A stretch of 64,000 nt of DNA from contig NZ_BMNQ01000008.1 in NCBI RefSeq assembly GCF_014646635.1, forward strand, positions 1 through 64,000, in the 5' to 3' direction. The notes under the pieces were generated by a model. The model saw only the letters and a list, made by a program, of their open reading frames with translations, made no database searches and was not told the DNA's origin. Below are positions 1 to 11,578 of the stretch, one piece after another (positions within the stretch are counted from its first letter, which is position 1; every line of letters begins with the position of its first letter). The position numbers and the translations under genes are program-made. The stretch comes from Lentibacillus kapialis. GTDB lineage: Bacteria; Bacillota; Bacilli; Bacillales; Amphibacillaceae.

Positions 1-27
1 ATTGACTTATCGAGGAGTCACGCTACA

Positions 28-101
28 GCATTAGTGCTAGAGCCGGACGTGGCAATATTCGACGAAGTATCAATAGGGCTAAAAATTATATACTTTCTGA
101 T
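28..101 (-). repeat. Family C intergenic repeat, copy 1
   Basis: Read on the minus strand, this stretch begins TCAGAAAGTATA and runs through a TTTTTAGC box to CCACGTCCGGCTC. It matches 8904-8980 over about 70 bases with scattered differences. It follows the tail of the family A copy at 105-194 directly. No reading frame is conserved between the two copies, so I treat it as a non-coding repeat. Its far boundary, toward position 1, is uncertain. Confidence 0.7.
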
Positions 102-104
102 CTT

Positions 105-194
105 CTTAGAAAAACTCGGCATTCGCATCGTCTTATAGCGAATGCCAAAGCTTCTTATAAGGTCATCCATAATTTATACTTTCTGACGTTATAA
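105..194 (-). repeat. Family A terminator-associated hairpin repeat, copy A1
   Basis: On the minus strand the copy reads ATAACGTCAGAAAGTATAAA, then GGATGACCTTATAAG, then a hairpin (GGCATTCGC, an 11-base loop, GCGAATGCC) ending in GTTTTTCTAA. It starts exactly where the T-run of the sspF terminator ends and is oriented with sspF transcription. Near-identical copies are at 5164, 31255, 49175 and 62787. Confidence 0.85.
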
Positions 195-223
195 AAAAGG
201 CAAACCCCCTAAAGGGTCTGCCT
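192..223 (-). terminator. Intrinsic terminator of sspF
   Basis: On the minus strand the stem pairs AGGCAGACCC with GGGTTTGCCT (one G-T pair) around a short loop and is followed by six T residues. The stem base touches the sspF stop codon. Confidence 0.85.
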
Positions 224-393
224 CATGACTTCATGTTTTGCTCGGCCATTTCAATTGCACGTTTCACCATATTGCCGGCATCCTGTGCTCTGATGCCGCC
301 CCAGCCTTCCTTCTGGATTGTGTCGTAAAAACCTAACTCTTTTGCAATTTCTTCTTTCAATTGATCTGACATTGCTCCGCTGCGTCTGGCCAT
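223..393 (-). CDS. sspF: Small acid-soluble spore protein, SspF-like (alpha/beta family)
   Basis: A 56-residue protein starting [20 protein letters not shown], with the alpha/beta SASP signature [19 protein letters not shown] in its second half. Such proteins coat and protect spore DNA and are degraded at germination; SspF is a minor member made in the forespore. Length and sequence match B. subtilis SspF, and its position next to veg is the usual one. An AAAGGGG ribosome site lies about 12 bases before the ATG. A strong terminator follows at the stop. Identification is by recognition of the family sequence. Confidence 0.92.
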   Translation of the reverse strand: MARRSGAMSDQLKEEIAKELGFYDTIQKEGWGGIRAQDAGNMVKRAIEMAEQNMKS

Positions 394-603
394 GAAAGAA
401 TATCCCCTTTCCTGTCAAGAGTGGTTACGACATCTATAGTTTATGGAGACCACAGCAAAAAACACCCGTAATATGTATACAAAAAAGGAAATTTTTATTA
501 CCGGATGTTTTCGTATATTATTTTGATACCATTACAAAACTAAAAAAGGCGAACTTAAATCAGCCGGAATGATGTTCAACATAACAGACAGCTTATATCA
601 ATT

Positions 604-632
604 AAAAAAGCAGTAAACCAAAGGTCACTGCT
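604..632 (-). terminator. Intrinsic terminator of veg
   Basis: On the minus strand AGCAGT pairs with ACTGCT around a 17-base loop, followed by a run of six T residues. The 5' arm overlaps the last codons and the stop of veg. Confidence 0.75.
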
Positions 633-885
633 CTGCAATCATTGCTTTCCCACCCTGAAAGTTCAACTCCACTGTCTCGGTCAAAACGTCGGCATAGCTG
701 TATGAAACACGTTCGAATGCATTCTCGTCCTGATCCAATTCAACAATAAAAACAGAAGGATATGTTTCTGCTAATATGCCGCAGCGTTCAATTGTTTTGC
801 GTCTGCCACCGTTTGCTTTTAAACGTAATCGTTGGCCGACATGACACTCAAGACCTTGCTTAATTTCGATTAATGTTTTTGCCAC
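625..885 (-). CDS. veg: Veg protein, biofilm and germination-linked small protein
   Basis: An 86-residue protein whose core [18 protein letters not shown], then [14 protein letters not shown], is the Veg family signature. In B. subtilis Veg is abundant; it stimulates biofilm matrix gene expression and has been linked to spore outgrowth. I start it at GTG 885 (VAKTLIEIK), because the only upstream in-frame ATG overlaps the AGGTGG ribosome site that serves this GTG. Two strong vegetative promoters lie upstream (909-979), in keeping with the high expression known for veg. The terminator begins inside the stop region. Confidence 0.93.
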   Translation of the reverse strand: MAKTLIEIKQGLECHVGQRLRLKANGGRRKTIERCGILAETYPSVFIVELDQDENAFERVSYSYADVLTETVELNFQGGKAMIAEQ

Positions 886-908
886 TATACTCCACCTCAC
901 TCATAATC

Positions 909-937
909 ATGTTAGCATATGCTTGTATAACAGTCAA
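909..937 (-). promoter_or_regulatory. veg promoter, gene-proximal
   Basis: On the minus strand a -35 TTGACT (932-937) and a -10 TAACAT (909-914) are separated by 17 bases, about 25 bases before the GTG start of veg. This fits the housekeeping sigma-A pattern. Confidence 0.65.
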
Positions 938-949
938 GTAAAACTTTTT

Positions 950-979
950 ATTATACCAGTATAGCTTTTTAGATGTCAA
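950..979 (-). promoter_or_regulatory. veg promoter, upstream, near-consensus sigma-A
   Basis: On the minus strand a perfect TTGACA (974-979) and a perfect TATAAT (950-955) are spaced 18 bases apart. Together with the second promoter downstream this makes a tandem promoter for veg. Confidence 0.8.
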
Positions 980-1046
980 CAAGAAAAATTGCCCTTTCAT
1001 GCTTATTATGACAAATTCTTTACAAATTATGTATGCATATGTGACC

Positions 1047-1069
1047 GGAATCGGCGTGATGCCGATTCC
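1047..1069 (-). terminator. Hairpin after yabG, possible terminator
   Basis: A perfect 9-base-pair stem, GGAATCGGC with GCCGATTCC, and a 5-base loop lie 18 bases beyond the yabG stop. No T-run follows on the minus strand, so termination is only possible, not shown. Confidence 0.45.
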
Positions 1070-1087
1070 ATGGTTGATACTAAAATT

Positions 1088-1957
1088 TTAATTGTCATTC
1101 TCCTCCGGGATATAGGGCATCCCTGTTCGTAAAAGCCCCCTTGTCTCCACGCCTCCCATACCCTTTTCGCCAGTTAATGTATTGCGGAGGACATCCCATA
1201 CTGCCACTTTCTCCATAAACGGTGTGTACGCGATTTTTGCTGCAATATAAACCGGGTCCAGTGCGTGAATGTTAATGCGGGATGGTGAGCTCGCAAAGTT
1301 CGCCCCGGCCCGGATAAGCGATTCAAAATGCGATTGGCAAGCACCGGCAAATATCACCAGATCATCCAGTCGAGGATTCTTTTTTCTTATATTTACAACA
1401 GTTTCAGTAAAATATTTTGAATGGCGGTAGGCACGAAGATCGCTTTTAGCCCCTTTATTTTCGGAAAAGGCATCGTGGCCTGTAATCACAATAATATTGG
1501 GCTGAACAGCGTCTACGAGCGGGCCAATTTCTTGTGGCATTTCTTGTTCATGAACGTAGACCCCATGGACCTCCAAACCCACCCTTTGGTATAGTTCGGT
1601 ACATTTTCTAAGATAAGTCCGGTCACCGTCCACATGCAGAACCTTGGCTGGCAACTGGAATAAACCGGCAGTATGCTGATATCCATTGCCTGAGTGATAA
1701 TCGCGCTTATCTTTCATTAACCGATAATCCTGCCGAAACAACCGGTAAGAATATTCCTCCTGCTCCCGCACCTTCTGTTTCAGCATTTTTAAATCTCTTT
1801 TCCCGACATGCTCCAAATCATCCAAAGGTGCATCTGCTGCCAGCCGCATATCCTCGCCATGGAGGATAGCTGTATCCCCGGTGATTGATGCAATACGGAA
1901 CAATAAATCATGATTATGTGATTGGCGTGTGACACGTTCACCTGCTGAAAAATTCAT
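1088..1957 (-). CDS. yabG: YabG, sporulation-specific coat protease
   Basis: A 289-residue protein matching the YabG family in length (about 290) and in its start MNFSAGERVTRQSHNHDLLFRI. YabG is made in the mother cell late in sporulation. It processes spore coat and coat-basement proteins and helps prepare substrates for transglutaminase cross-linking. Recognisable blocks include VLHVDGDRTYLRKC and PNIIVITGHDAFSENKG near the centre and FAGACQSHFESLIRAGANF in the C-terminal third; the Cys and His in the last block are plausible catalytic residues, which I infer. The ribosome site GAGGTG precedes the ATG. It stands alone between ksgA and veg, the standard order. Confidence 0.92.
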   Translation of the reverse strand: MNFSAGERVTRQSHNHDLLFRIASITGDTAILHGEDMRLAADAPLDDLEHVGKRDLKMLKQKVREQEEYSYRLFRQDYRLMKDKRDYHSGNGYQHTAGLFQLPAKVLHVDGDRTYLRKCTELYQRVGLEVHGVYVHEQEMPQEIGPLVDAVQPNIIVITGHDAFSENKGAKSDLRAYRHSKYFTETVVNIRKKNPRLDDLVIFAGACQSHFESLIRAGANFASSPSRINIHALDPVYIAAKIAYTPFMEKVAVWDVLRNTLTGEKGMGGVETRGLLRTGMPYIPEENDN

Positions 1958-2124
1958 AAATACACCTCATAGCCTCTGATCCGGATGATGAAATGCAACT
2001 ACAGCCAGCGTGAATTGGCTTCTCCGCTGATTAAGTAGCATTCATGCTAAATAGGTCTCTATCTACAGGCTATGATACCAGGGCTTGCCTTGTGTTTATT
2101 CTGTACAGAAGCTCGCCATAAAGG

Positions 2125-2160
2125 CAATAAGAAAACTGTTGCCATATGAGGTCAACAGTT

Positions 2161-2161
<1 letters not shown>
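2125..2161 (-). terminator. Intrinsic terminator of ksgA
   Basis: On the minus strand AAAACTGTTG pairs with CAACAGTTTT around a 10-base loop, followed by CTTATT. It begins at the ksgA stop codon. The T-run is short, so strength is uncertain. Confidence 0.65.
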
Positions 2162-3607
<1,446 letters not shown>

Positions 3608-3684
3608 ATACATACCTCTTCTCATAATTGGATTGTTAGATGAATGATCCGTGTATTTGCTGCCAGTTGATAGTCGGAATACAG

Positions 3685-3716
3685 TAATGCTCCTGTCACA
3701 TGTGACAGGAGCATTA
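3685..3716. repeat. Perfect 32-bp palindrome between yabE and rnmV
   Basis: TAATGCTCCTGTCACA is followed directly by its exact reverse complement, centred on CACATGTG. It lies 9 bases after the yabE stop and so may terminate yabE, although no T-run follows on either strand. A second perfect 32-bp palindrome with the same CACATGTG centre is at 49498-49529. Confidence 0.8.
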
Positions 3717-3725
3717 TACCATATC

Positions 3726-5009
3726 TTAATCAAGAATTTTGACTGTAACCGATTTTCTGCCAAAACTGAGTGCATCTGCCTGAGATGGCATATGTAGATC
3801 AATACGGTTTCCTGTGATGTTTCCGCCGGTATCGCCGGCAACCGCAGTTCCGTATCCTTCCACATGTACTTTGCTTCCCAGCGGAATAACACTTGGATCA
3901 ACGGCAACAACATTCATGTTAGGATTTTCATTTAAATTGATACCGGTGGTTGTAACACCTGAACATCCGGAACAATCTGCTGAGTAAGCTGTCGCCGACA
4001 TTTGCAGTACTTCCCCGTTGCTCGACCTGCTGCTGGTATCATTACTGCTTGATTTGCTGCTGCTTTTTGGTTCACTGTCGCTTTTCGGGCTACTTTCTTT
4101 GCTGTTGCTACTTTCCGAGGACAATGTAGTCAGGTTATGCTCTGGCTCTTTTTCTTTCGTACCAAGTGCTACAATGCGTTTTTTGCTTTCCTGTTTCACT
4201 TCTTTATTAACAAGTTTTTTGTTGACTTTTTTTCCATTTTCTTTTGTTATTTCAAACGTTTTAACGAGAGTACCTTCTTGCCCCTTAGAAATGACCTTCT
4301 TTTCACCCTTCTCAAGGGTATTATCCTTGCGCTCTTCTACCTCAAAATCAATGGTTTCTTTTACTTGATCCGTTTCTTTTTTAATACGTGTAATGGTGAT
4401 GGGGCGATCTTCTTTGATATTTTTATCCTTACCAGGTTTTAATTTGTCTGCACCATCAAGCGTAATCTTATTTTCATCCAGAAGCTTCCCGACTTTTCCG
4501 CCGGTGGTCCAGACTTTTTGTTTATCACCGCCGTCATTAACCGTTACCTGAAATGCCCGATCAATCGAATAGACCATCTTATCAGTTATAGCTTCTTTTT
4601 TGGAATGAGAAGTTTTATCATGTTTGGTGACATCAATCCCTTGTTCTTCAAGAAATTCATTGAGATTGTCAGCCGTTGTATGGTAATCTCTTTCGTTGCC
4701 ATTAATCATAAGGGTAATTTCATTTGCTTTTTTGTATGTAATCGTCATGCCGTCTTCAATCACAGCATCGGTTTTATGTGATAGTTTGTCATGTTCGTCG
4801 TAGGCAATACCTGTTTCATCCAGTAATTCGTCAACGGTATCCGCGTGTGTCTCAATAACCCGCTTTTCTCCATTATCAACAATGGCTACTTCTGCTTCGG
4901 TTGTTTCAACAATGATAAATCCTGAAAATACAATAAGTGCTAACAACCCAACTCCAGACACAATCCATTGCCAGATTCCTTTCGGCAAAAGATTAGAAAA
5001 AACATTCAT
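3726..5009 (-). CDS. yabE: YabE-like cell-wall protein, DUF348 + G5 + 3D domains
   Basis: A 427-residue exported protein of the Rpf/YabE type. An N-terminal membrane anchor (about residues 14-35, WIVSGVGLLALIVFSGFII) is followed by three DUF348 repeats (about 38-200), a G5 domain (about 210-285), a Ser-rich low-complexity linker (about 295-335) and a C-terminal 3D domain carrying three conserved Asp residues (AGDTGG and GNRIDLHM). Such proteins are predicted muralytic enzymes acting on peptidoglycan, with links to growth and spore outgrowth. AAGGAGG precedes the ATG. The position between tatD and rnmV is standard. Confidence 0.92.
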   Translation of the reverse strand: MNVFSNLLPKGIWQWIVSGVGLLALIVFSGFIIVETTEAEVAIVDNGEKRVIETHADTVDELLDETGIAYDEHDKLSHKTDAVIEDGMTITYKKANEITLMINGNERDYHTTADNLNEFLEEQGIDVTKHDKTSHSKKEAITDKMVYSIDRAFQVTVNDGGDKQKVWTTGGKVGKLLDENKITLDGADKLKPGKDKNIKEDRPITITRIKKETDQVKETIDFEVEERKDNTLEKGEKKVISKGQEGTLVKTFEITKENGKKVNKKLVNKEVKQESKKRIVALGTKEKEPEHNLTTLSSESSNSKESSPKSDSEPKSSSKSSSNDTSSRSSNGEVLQMSATAYSADCSGCSGVTTTGINLNENPNMNVVAVDPSVIPLGSKVHVEGYGTAVAGDTGGNITGNRIDLHMPSQADALSFGRKSVTVKILD

Positions 5010-5163
5010 CTTTTTTGCCTCCTTCCATCGCGATTTTGATTATATAGACAGTACTATGCAATTACAACGAAAATTCGTTTACGGTTAGTTTACATTTAAA
5101 TTACAAAAGGTAACCATCGTATAACAAATCTCTATAAATACTGGCATAACAACTTTTGCACAT

Positions 5164-5250
5164 TAGAAAACTTGGCATTCGCCTCGTCTTATAGCGAATG
5201 CCGAAGCTTTTCTTATAAGGTCATCCATCATTTATACTTTCTGACGTTAT
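5164..5250 (-). repeat. Family A terminator-associated hairpin repeat, copy A2
   Basis: Near-identical to A1: on the minus strand ATAACGTCAGAAAGTATAAA, GGATGACCTTATAAG, then the GGCATTCGC/GCGAATGCC hairpin. It begins at the end of the T-run of the tatD terminator (5251-5284) and is oriented with tatD transcription. It fills most of the gap between tatD and yabE. Confidence 0.85.
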
Positions 5251-5284
5251 AAAAAATGAGACCGTAAACTTATCCGGCCTCATT
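5251..5284 (-). terminator. Intrinsic terminator of tatD
   Basis: On the minus strand AATGAGGCCG pairs with CGGTCTCATT (one G-T pair) around a 10-base loop and is followed by a T-run. A family A repeat begins directly after it. Confidence 0.85.
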
Positions 5285-5323
5285 GAAAAAAACGTTTTTA
5301 TTACAAAGAGATTACGACAAATT

Positions 5324-6100
5324 TCAAGGTTTTTTGGTGATGTTGAAAAATTTAAAAGCATTTTCTGTCGTTATGCTACTAAGCTCATCGAACGGTATTC
5401 CCCGAAGTTCAGCAATTTTCTCAGCAATTAATTTGACGTAGGATGGTTCGTTACGTTTGCCCCGATTTGGATGAGGAGCCAAAAACGGGGCATCCGTTTC
5501 AACCAGCAGCCGGTCAAGAGGAATTTCAACCGCTGCCTCCTTTGGTAGAGAGGCATTTTTGAACGTAACCGGGCCACCGAGCGATATATAAAAATTCATA
5601 TTTAGAAAAGATTGCACATATCTGGGCGAATCATTATAACAATGCATAATACCACCGATTTCATGAGCTTTTTCCTCCTGCAGCAGCTCCATAATATCTT
5701 CTGTTGCCTCACGGTTATGGATGATAATTGGCATATTGACCTTTTTGGCCAAAGCTATCTGTTTACGAAAAACCTCTTTCTGCACATCCTCAGGTGACTT
5801 GTCCCAATGATAATCCAGTCCCATTTCGCCGATCGCCACTACTTTGGGATGACTTGCGAGTTCCTCAATCCAAGTGAGATCTTCATCGGTCATATCCACG
5901 GCATCAACCGGGTGCCATCCCACTGCTGCATAAATTGTTTCATATGCCTCTGCAATCTCAATTGCCAGCGGAATTGTCTGACGGTCAAACCCGACAACAA
6001 CCATGTATTTCACCCCGTTATCAAAAGCCCGCTGGATGGTTTCTTCCCGATCTTCAAAAAACTGGTCCGCGTTCAAATGAACATGCGTATCAAATAACAT
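5324..6100 (-). CDS. tatD: TatD-family metal-dependent DNase (YabD)
   Basis: A 258-residue TIM-barrel hydrolase. Metal ligands are visible as FDTHVHLN at the start, IGEMGLDYHW near residue 92, PIIIHNREA near residue 130, MHCYND near residue 155 and LVETDAPFLAPHPNRGKRN near residue 205. Family members have 3'-5' exonuclease or DNase activity implicated in DNA repair; the exact role in Bacillaceae is not settled. I chose the ATG at 6100 (MLFDTHVHL), which has AAGGAG 7 bases upstream. It follows metS closely, suggesting one transcript. Confidence 0.94.
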   Translation of the reverse strand: MLFDTHVHLNADQFFEDREETIQRAFDNGVKYMVVVGFDRQTIPLAIEIAEAYETIYAAVGWHPVDAVDMTDEDLTWIEELASHPKVVAIGEMGLDYHWDKSPEDVQKEVFRKQIALAKKVNMPIIIHNREATEDIMELLQEEKAHEIGGIMHCYNDSPRYVQSFLNMNFYISLGGPVTFKNASLPKEAAVEIPLDRLLVETDAPFLAPHPNRGKRNEPSYVKLIAEKIAELRGIPFDELSSITTENAFKFFNITKKP

Positions 6101-6119
6101 AGCGCCACTCCTTATCATA

Positions 6120-6154
6120 GGAAAAGGCCAAACTCGGCTGAGCTGACCTTTTCC
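6120..6154 (-). terminator. Stem-loop between metS and tatD
   Basis: GGAAAAGGTCAGCTC folds back on the complementary GGCCTTTTCC region in the short metS-tatD gap. Only a weak T-run follows, so it may be a partial terminator or a processing site. Confidence 0.5.
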
Positions 6155-6167
6155 CGATTTTATATCA

Positions 6168-8471
<2,304 letters not shown>

Positions 8472-8488
8472 CTGTCGAAACATGCCGA
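8472..8488 (+). promoter_or_regulatory. Tandem Spo0A boxes upstream of abrB
   Basis: A perfect Spo0A box TGTCGAA (8472-8478) is followed 10 bases on by TGCCGAA (8482-8488, one mismatch). In B. subtilis, phosphorylated Spo0A represses abrB through tandem boxes downstream of its promoter, and the placement here, 48-64 bases before the ATG, fits. Regulation is inferred from motif and position. Confidence 0.75.
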
Positions 8489-8535
8489 AAAATTTTGGAA
8501 TACCTGGCAGTAAACAAGCCATTTAGAGGGGAGAA

Positions 8536-8823
8536 ATGGAAAACATGAAATCCACTGGAATCGTTCGGAGAGTTGATGAACTCGGTCGTGTCGTTCTTCC
8601 GATTGAATTGCGCCGTACGCTTGACATTAACGAGAAAGATGAACTGGAGATTTACATCGACGATGACAGGGTTATATTGCGAAAACATATACCGAATATG
8701 ACATGTCAAATCACAGGGGAAAATTCAGATGATAACTTCTCATTGGCAAATGGTAAAATCGTCCTTAGTCCTAATGGGGCAGAGCAACTGATTGAAGAAC
8801 TTCAATCCCGATTAGATAAGTAA
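8536..8823 (+). CDS. abrB: Transition-state regulator AbrB
   Basis: A 95-residue DNA-binding protein with the N-terminal swapped-hairpin domain (KSTGIVRRVDELGRVVLPIE, residues 5-24) and a C-terminal multimerisation region. AbrB represses many post-exponential genes (sporulation, competence, biofilm, antibiotics) until Spo0A lowers its level. It is encoded against its neighbours, the conserved arrangement between rsmI and metS. GAGGGG precedes the first ATG; a second ATG follows three codons later and could also serve. Spo0A boxes lie upstream and a strong terminator downstream. Confidence 0.96.
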   Translation: MENMKSTGIVRRVDELGRVVLPIELRRTLDINEKDELEIYIDDDRVILRKHIPNMTCQITGENSDDNFSLANGKIVLSPNGAEQLIEELQSRLDK

Positions 8824-8860
8824 CTCAAATGTTATATAAAAACATCTGTATGTGTAAAAA

Positions 8861-8900
8861 ACGGCTGACGCTTTGGTTGTCCAACGTCAGCTGTTTTTTT
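8861..8900 (+). terminator. Intrinsic terminator of abrB
   Basis: GCTGACG (8864-8870) pairs with CGTCAGC (8885-8891), with an inner TTGG/CCAA extension, and seven T residues follow. A family C repeat head starts just after the T-run. Confidence 0.88.
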
Positions 8901-8903
8901 ATT

Positions 8904-8980
8904 AACGTCAGAAAGTATAAAATTTTTAGCTTTATCGATGCTTTGTCGAATGTTACCACGTCCGGCTCCAGCGTCTTTGT
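8904..8980 (+). repeat. Family C intergenic repeat, copy 2
   Basis: It begins AACGTCAGAAAGTATAAAAT, the same head as family A, but continues into TTTTTAGC and CCACGTCCGGCTCCAGCG, matching 28-101 on the other strand. It starts 3-4 bases after the abrB terminator T-run and is oriented with abrB. Confidence 0.7.
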
Positions 8981-9051
8981 TCAAAGATCAGAAAGCAAAA
9001 ATAATAGAGGGTTTAATGGTGACATTTATGCATGGTCATTAAACCGCATTG

Positions 9052-9927
9052 CTATTGATCAATATGGTATGCTTGGTAAACGTCCCGTTTTGGCATGCGC
9101 CGGTCAGAAGCGGTACATTTGATGGCATCTTTACTCGATAAATCCGATTCATTAATATAGTGAGAAACGTGCTCAACGACTGAAAGACTGCTCCACCAAC
9201 GGTCATTTTCCTGTGTCCACTCTTGGGAAGCCCCTTCAACCACCAGGCAAAATTCACCTTTCAATTCCGTTTTATCAGCCCAATCGATAATTTCTGCAGC
9301 AGTGCCGCGTACATATTCCTCAAATTTCTTCGTTAATTCTCGGGCTATTGTAACCCGGCGGTTGCCAAGATGGGTATATACCATTTTCAACGTATCTTTT
9401 ATCCGGAAAGGTGATTCATAGAAAATAAGCGTGCCACTGATCAATCTTATCCGCGCGAGTTCCGTTTCTTTCTCCTTCTTTTTGCGTGGCAGAAATCCGT
9501 AGAATAAAAACTCATCCGCGGGCAGCCCTGACCCGGCCAATGCACATAAGGCTGCATTCGCTCCCGGCAGTACAACAACTGGATAATCAGATTCAATCGC
9601 TGTCTGAACGAATTCATATCCCGGATCTGATATACCGGGCATACCTGCATCACTGACAATAGCAATTGATTCACCATTGTCAAGCCGGTCCAACAGCTGC
9701 CTGCCGCGTGTTTCTTTATTATGTTCATGATAACTGATGAGATAGGAGGAAATATCAAAATGATGCAACAGCTTCTTTGTGTTCCTCGTATCCTCAGCGG
9801 CAATGATGGAAACTTCCTTCAATACCCTCAATGCACGAAACGTTATATCTTCTAGATTGCCAATCGGCGTCGGTATGACATAAACCGTGCTGTTTTCCTG
9901 TCCGCTAAAGCTCTTTTGAATTTTCAT
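9052..9927 (-). CDS. rsmI: 16S rRNA 2'-O-methyltransferase RsmI (YabC/YraL type)
   Basis: A 291-residue tetrapyrrole-methylase-fold enzyme that uses SAM to methylate the ribose of a cytidine (C1402 in E. coli numbering) in the 16S decoding centre. Motifs: VYVIPTPIGNLEDITFRALR at residue 15, EDTRNTKKLL near 45, SDAGMPGISDPG near 90 and PGANAALCALAGSGLP near 118. Its start overlaps the end of yazA by 23 bases. It is the last gene of the run that starts at tmk and converges on abrB. Confidence 0.95.
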   Translation of the reverse strand: MKIQKSFSGQENSTVYVIPTPIGNLEDITFRALRVLKEVSIIAAEDTRNTKKLLHHFDISSYLISYHEHNKETRGRQLLDRLDNGESIAIVSDAGMPGISDPGYEFVQTAIESDYPVVVLPGANAALCALAGSGLPADEFLFYGFLPRKKKEKETELARIRLISGTLIFYESPFRIKDTLKMVYTHLGNRRVTIARELTKKFEEYVRGTAAEIIDWADKTELKGEFCLVVEGASQEWTQENDRWWSSLSVVEHVSHYINESDLSSKDAIKCTASDRRMPKRDVYQAYHIDQ

Positions 9928-10198
9928 ATTTTATCACTTCTTTCAGCTTATCCCGGATTAACTCGGCTTTCCCTTTCCGTGATAGCTGTTTAATCTCATG
10001 TTCCTTGCGCAAGGCATCCTCTTTCGTTTCAAACTTCTCTACAAATACCACTTGAAATGGTCCGCGGCCGCGTGTATATTTAGCGCCCTTTCCTTCCTCG
10101 TGCATTTGAACACGTTGCTCCAGATTATTTGTATACCCGGTATAAAGCGTGTCATCAGCACATTTTAAGATATAAACGATATGCTCATTGTTTTCCAT
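9905..10198 (-). CDS. yazA: GIY-YIG nuclease-domain protein YazA
   Basis: A 97-residue single-domain protein of the UPF0213/YhbQ group. [20 protein letters not shown] at residues 6-25 carries the GIY-YIG-type motif (YIL...YTG), followed by the usual Arg and a Glu-containing helix ([16 protein letters not shown]). Family members are small nucleases of unclear cellular role, possibly in DNA repair. The ATG at 10198 has AGAGGAG about 8 bases before. It overlaps yabB by 14 bases and rsmI by 23 bases, a tightly packed operon that is conserved in Bacillaceae. Confidence 0.93.
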   Translation of the reverse strand: MENNEHIVYILKCADDTLYTGYTNNLEQRVQMHEEGKGAKYTRGRGPFQVVFVEKFETKEDALRKEHEIKQLSRKGKAELIRDKLKEVIKYENSKEL

Positions 10199-10931
10199 AA
10201 ATAATCTCCTCTGCTTCCGTTGTATACGTATTATCATCATTATAAATATATAAAGGCGGTAAAGTTGTCAAATCAGCGCTTCCATCCCGGATTCCTTCAA
10301 TTAAAATCATATTAGCATCCCGTCCGTGCTTAGGATAGATAAACTGAAGCCGCTTAGGTTCAATTTTATATTGACGGAATAACGTGATAATATCGGCCAA
10401 TCTAGCCGGACGATGTACCATTGCAACTTTACCGCCCGGACGCACATGCAATTTGCTTGCTTTGACGGTATCTTCCAGTGTGCTGTGCACTTCATGGCGG
10501 GCAATCGTTAAATGATTATTTCGATTGTGTTCTGTTCTGGCGGGTGTCGGGAAATATGGCGGGTTGCAGGTGACCACATCAAATCTGCTGTGTCCAAGCA
10601 CATTTTTCATTTCCTTCAAATCACCATGAATCATCGTGAGTTGATCTGCCAGCCCGTTCAATTCCATGTTCCGCTTCGCCATGTCAAAAAGCCGCCCCTG
10701 TATCTCAACTCCTGTGATTGACGCATTCGTCCGTCGGGATAACAATAATGGTATCACACCATTACCGGTACATAAATCAAGAATATTGCCCTTTTTGATC
10801 GGAACATACGCAAATTGAGCCAATAATACAGCATCAAGGGAAAATGAAAATACTTCAGGGCTCTGAATAATATGCATCTTGTTTTCTGACAGCAAATAGT
10901 CCAGCCGTTCATCATCAAATAATTGTACCAT
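10185..10931 (-). CDS. yabB: tRNA1(Val) A37 N6-methyltransferase family (YabB/TrmN6)
   Basis: A 248-residue SAM-dependent methyltransferase. The SAM site is [18 protein letters not shown] (residues about 49-66) and the N6-adenine catalytic motif is CNPPYFP near residue 123. The homologue TrmN6 methylates adenosine 37 of tRNA1-Val; substrate here is inferred from the family. The start [19 protein letters not shown] matches B. subtilis YabB. A 216-bp MITE (10995-11210) separates it from yabA. Confidence 0.92.
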   Translation of the reverse strand: MVQLFDDERLDYLLSENKMHIIQSPEVFSFSLDAVLLAQFAYVPIKKGNILDLCTGNGVIPLLLSRRTNASITGVEIQGRLFDMAKRNMELNGLADQLTMIHGDLKEMKNVLGHSRFDVVTCNPPYFPTPARTEHNRNNHLTIARHEVHSTLEDTVKASKLHVRPGGKVAMVHRPARLADIITLFRQYKIEPKRLQFIYPKHGRDANMILIEGIRDGSADLTTLPPLYIYNDDNTYTTEAEEIIYGKQ

Positions 10932-10994
10932 TCAACACTTCCGTTCTTTCAGCGATACAAAAACTGTCTCTATCGGCTAGAGACAGTCCTATAA

Positions 10995-11210
10995 GTGCGT
11001 GTTCAAAAAGGAGGATAAAAAGGACCAAGAAGTTCGAGGCGGCGCAGTTTCGAGCAGCGGAATATATGCTTTTAAATACATAAGCATAAGTAATGCTTCC
11101 ATGAATCTGCATCGCACGTAGGAAAAGTGGTGTTCTTTTCCAAGGAGCGGAGAAACAAGCCAACGAAGAAATTCGAAGTGTCATTTTTACCGGACTTTTT
11201 GAACAACCTC
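10995..11210 (+). mobile_element. Family B MITE-like element, copy B1
   Basis: A 216-bp element with related ends: GTGCGTGTTCAAAAAGGAGG on one side and, in reverse complement, GAGGTTGTTCAAAAAGTCCG on the other. It is flanked by the 5-bp direct repeat TATAA (10990-10994 and 11211-11215). It lies inside the yabA-yabB operon gap and encodes no convincing protein. Related copies are at 16511, 49291 and 57170, the shorter ones lacking internal sequence. Confidence 0.85.
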
Positions 11211-11219
11211 TATAATATG

Positions 11220-11564
11220 CTATTTTGTTTTACTAAGAAACTGAAGGCAAAATAAGCAATCTTCTTCCTGTCGTGGCGTGCCAAAATGGACATTGCAAAT
11301 ATGAAAACCCTCTTCGTACAGCCGTGCCAGGTTGTCGTAGCCTTCTCCGGGTATAATACTAGAATCATTTACCACTTTATTTTCCTTAAAATCATCATCC
11401 GCTTGCTCCAGGCGGCCGCGTAAATGGTGATTTTCCATTTCCAAGCGATGCTTTTCCTCTAAGAGATTGCTTAGTTTGCCCTTTAAATCACCAAGCTGTT
11501 CATATAATTCGCCAATCTGGGTCTCCATATCGGACACCTGATCGAAAATTTGCCGCTGTGACAC
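11220..11564 (-). CDS. yabA: Replication initiation control protein YabA
   Basis: A 114-residue regulator that bridges DnaA and the DnaN clamp and prevents over-initiation. It has an N-terminal coiled coil (about residues 1-65, [20 protein letters not shown]) for tetramerisation and a C-terminal zinc module (FHICNVHFG then DCLFCLQFL). The start is a GTG at 11564 with GGGGTG upstream. Its partners dnaA and dnaN are in this same window. A MITE inserted just beyond its stop separates it from yabB. Confidence 0.95.
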   Translation of the reverse strand: MSQRQIFDQVSDMETQIGELYEQLGDLKGKLSNLLEEKHRLEMENHHLRGRLEQADDDFKENKVVNDSSIIPGEGYDNLARLYEEGFHICNVHFGTPRQEEDCLFCLQFLSKTK

Positions 11565-11578
11565 GCTTATTCACCCCA

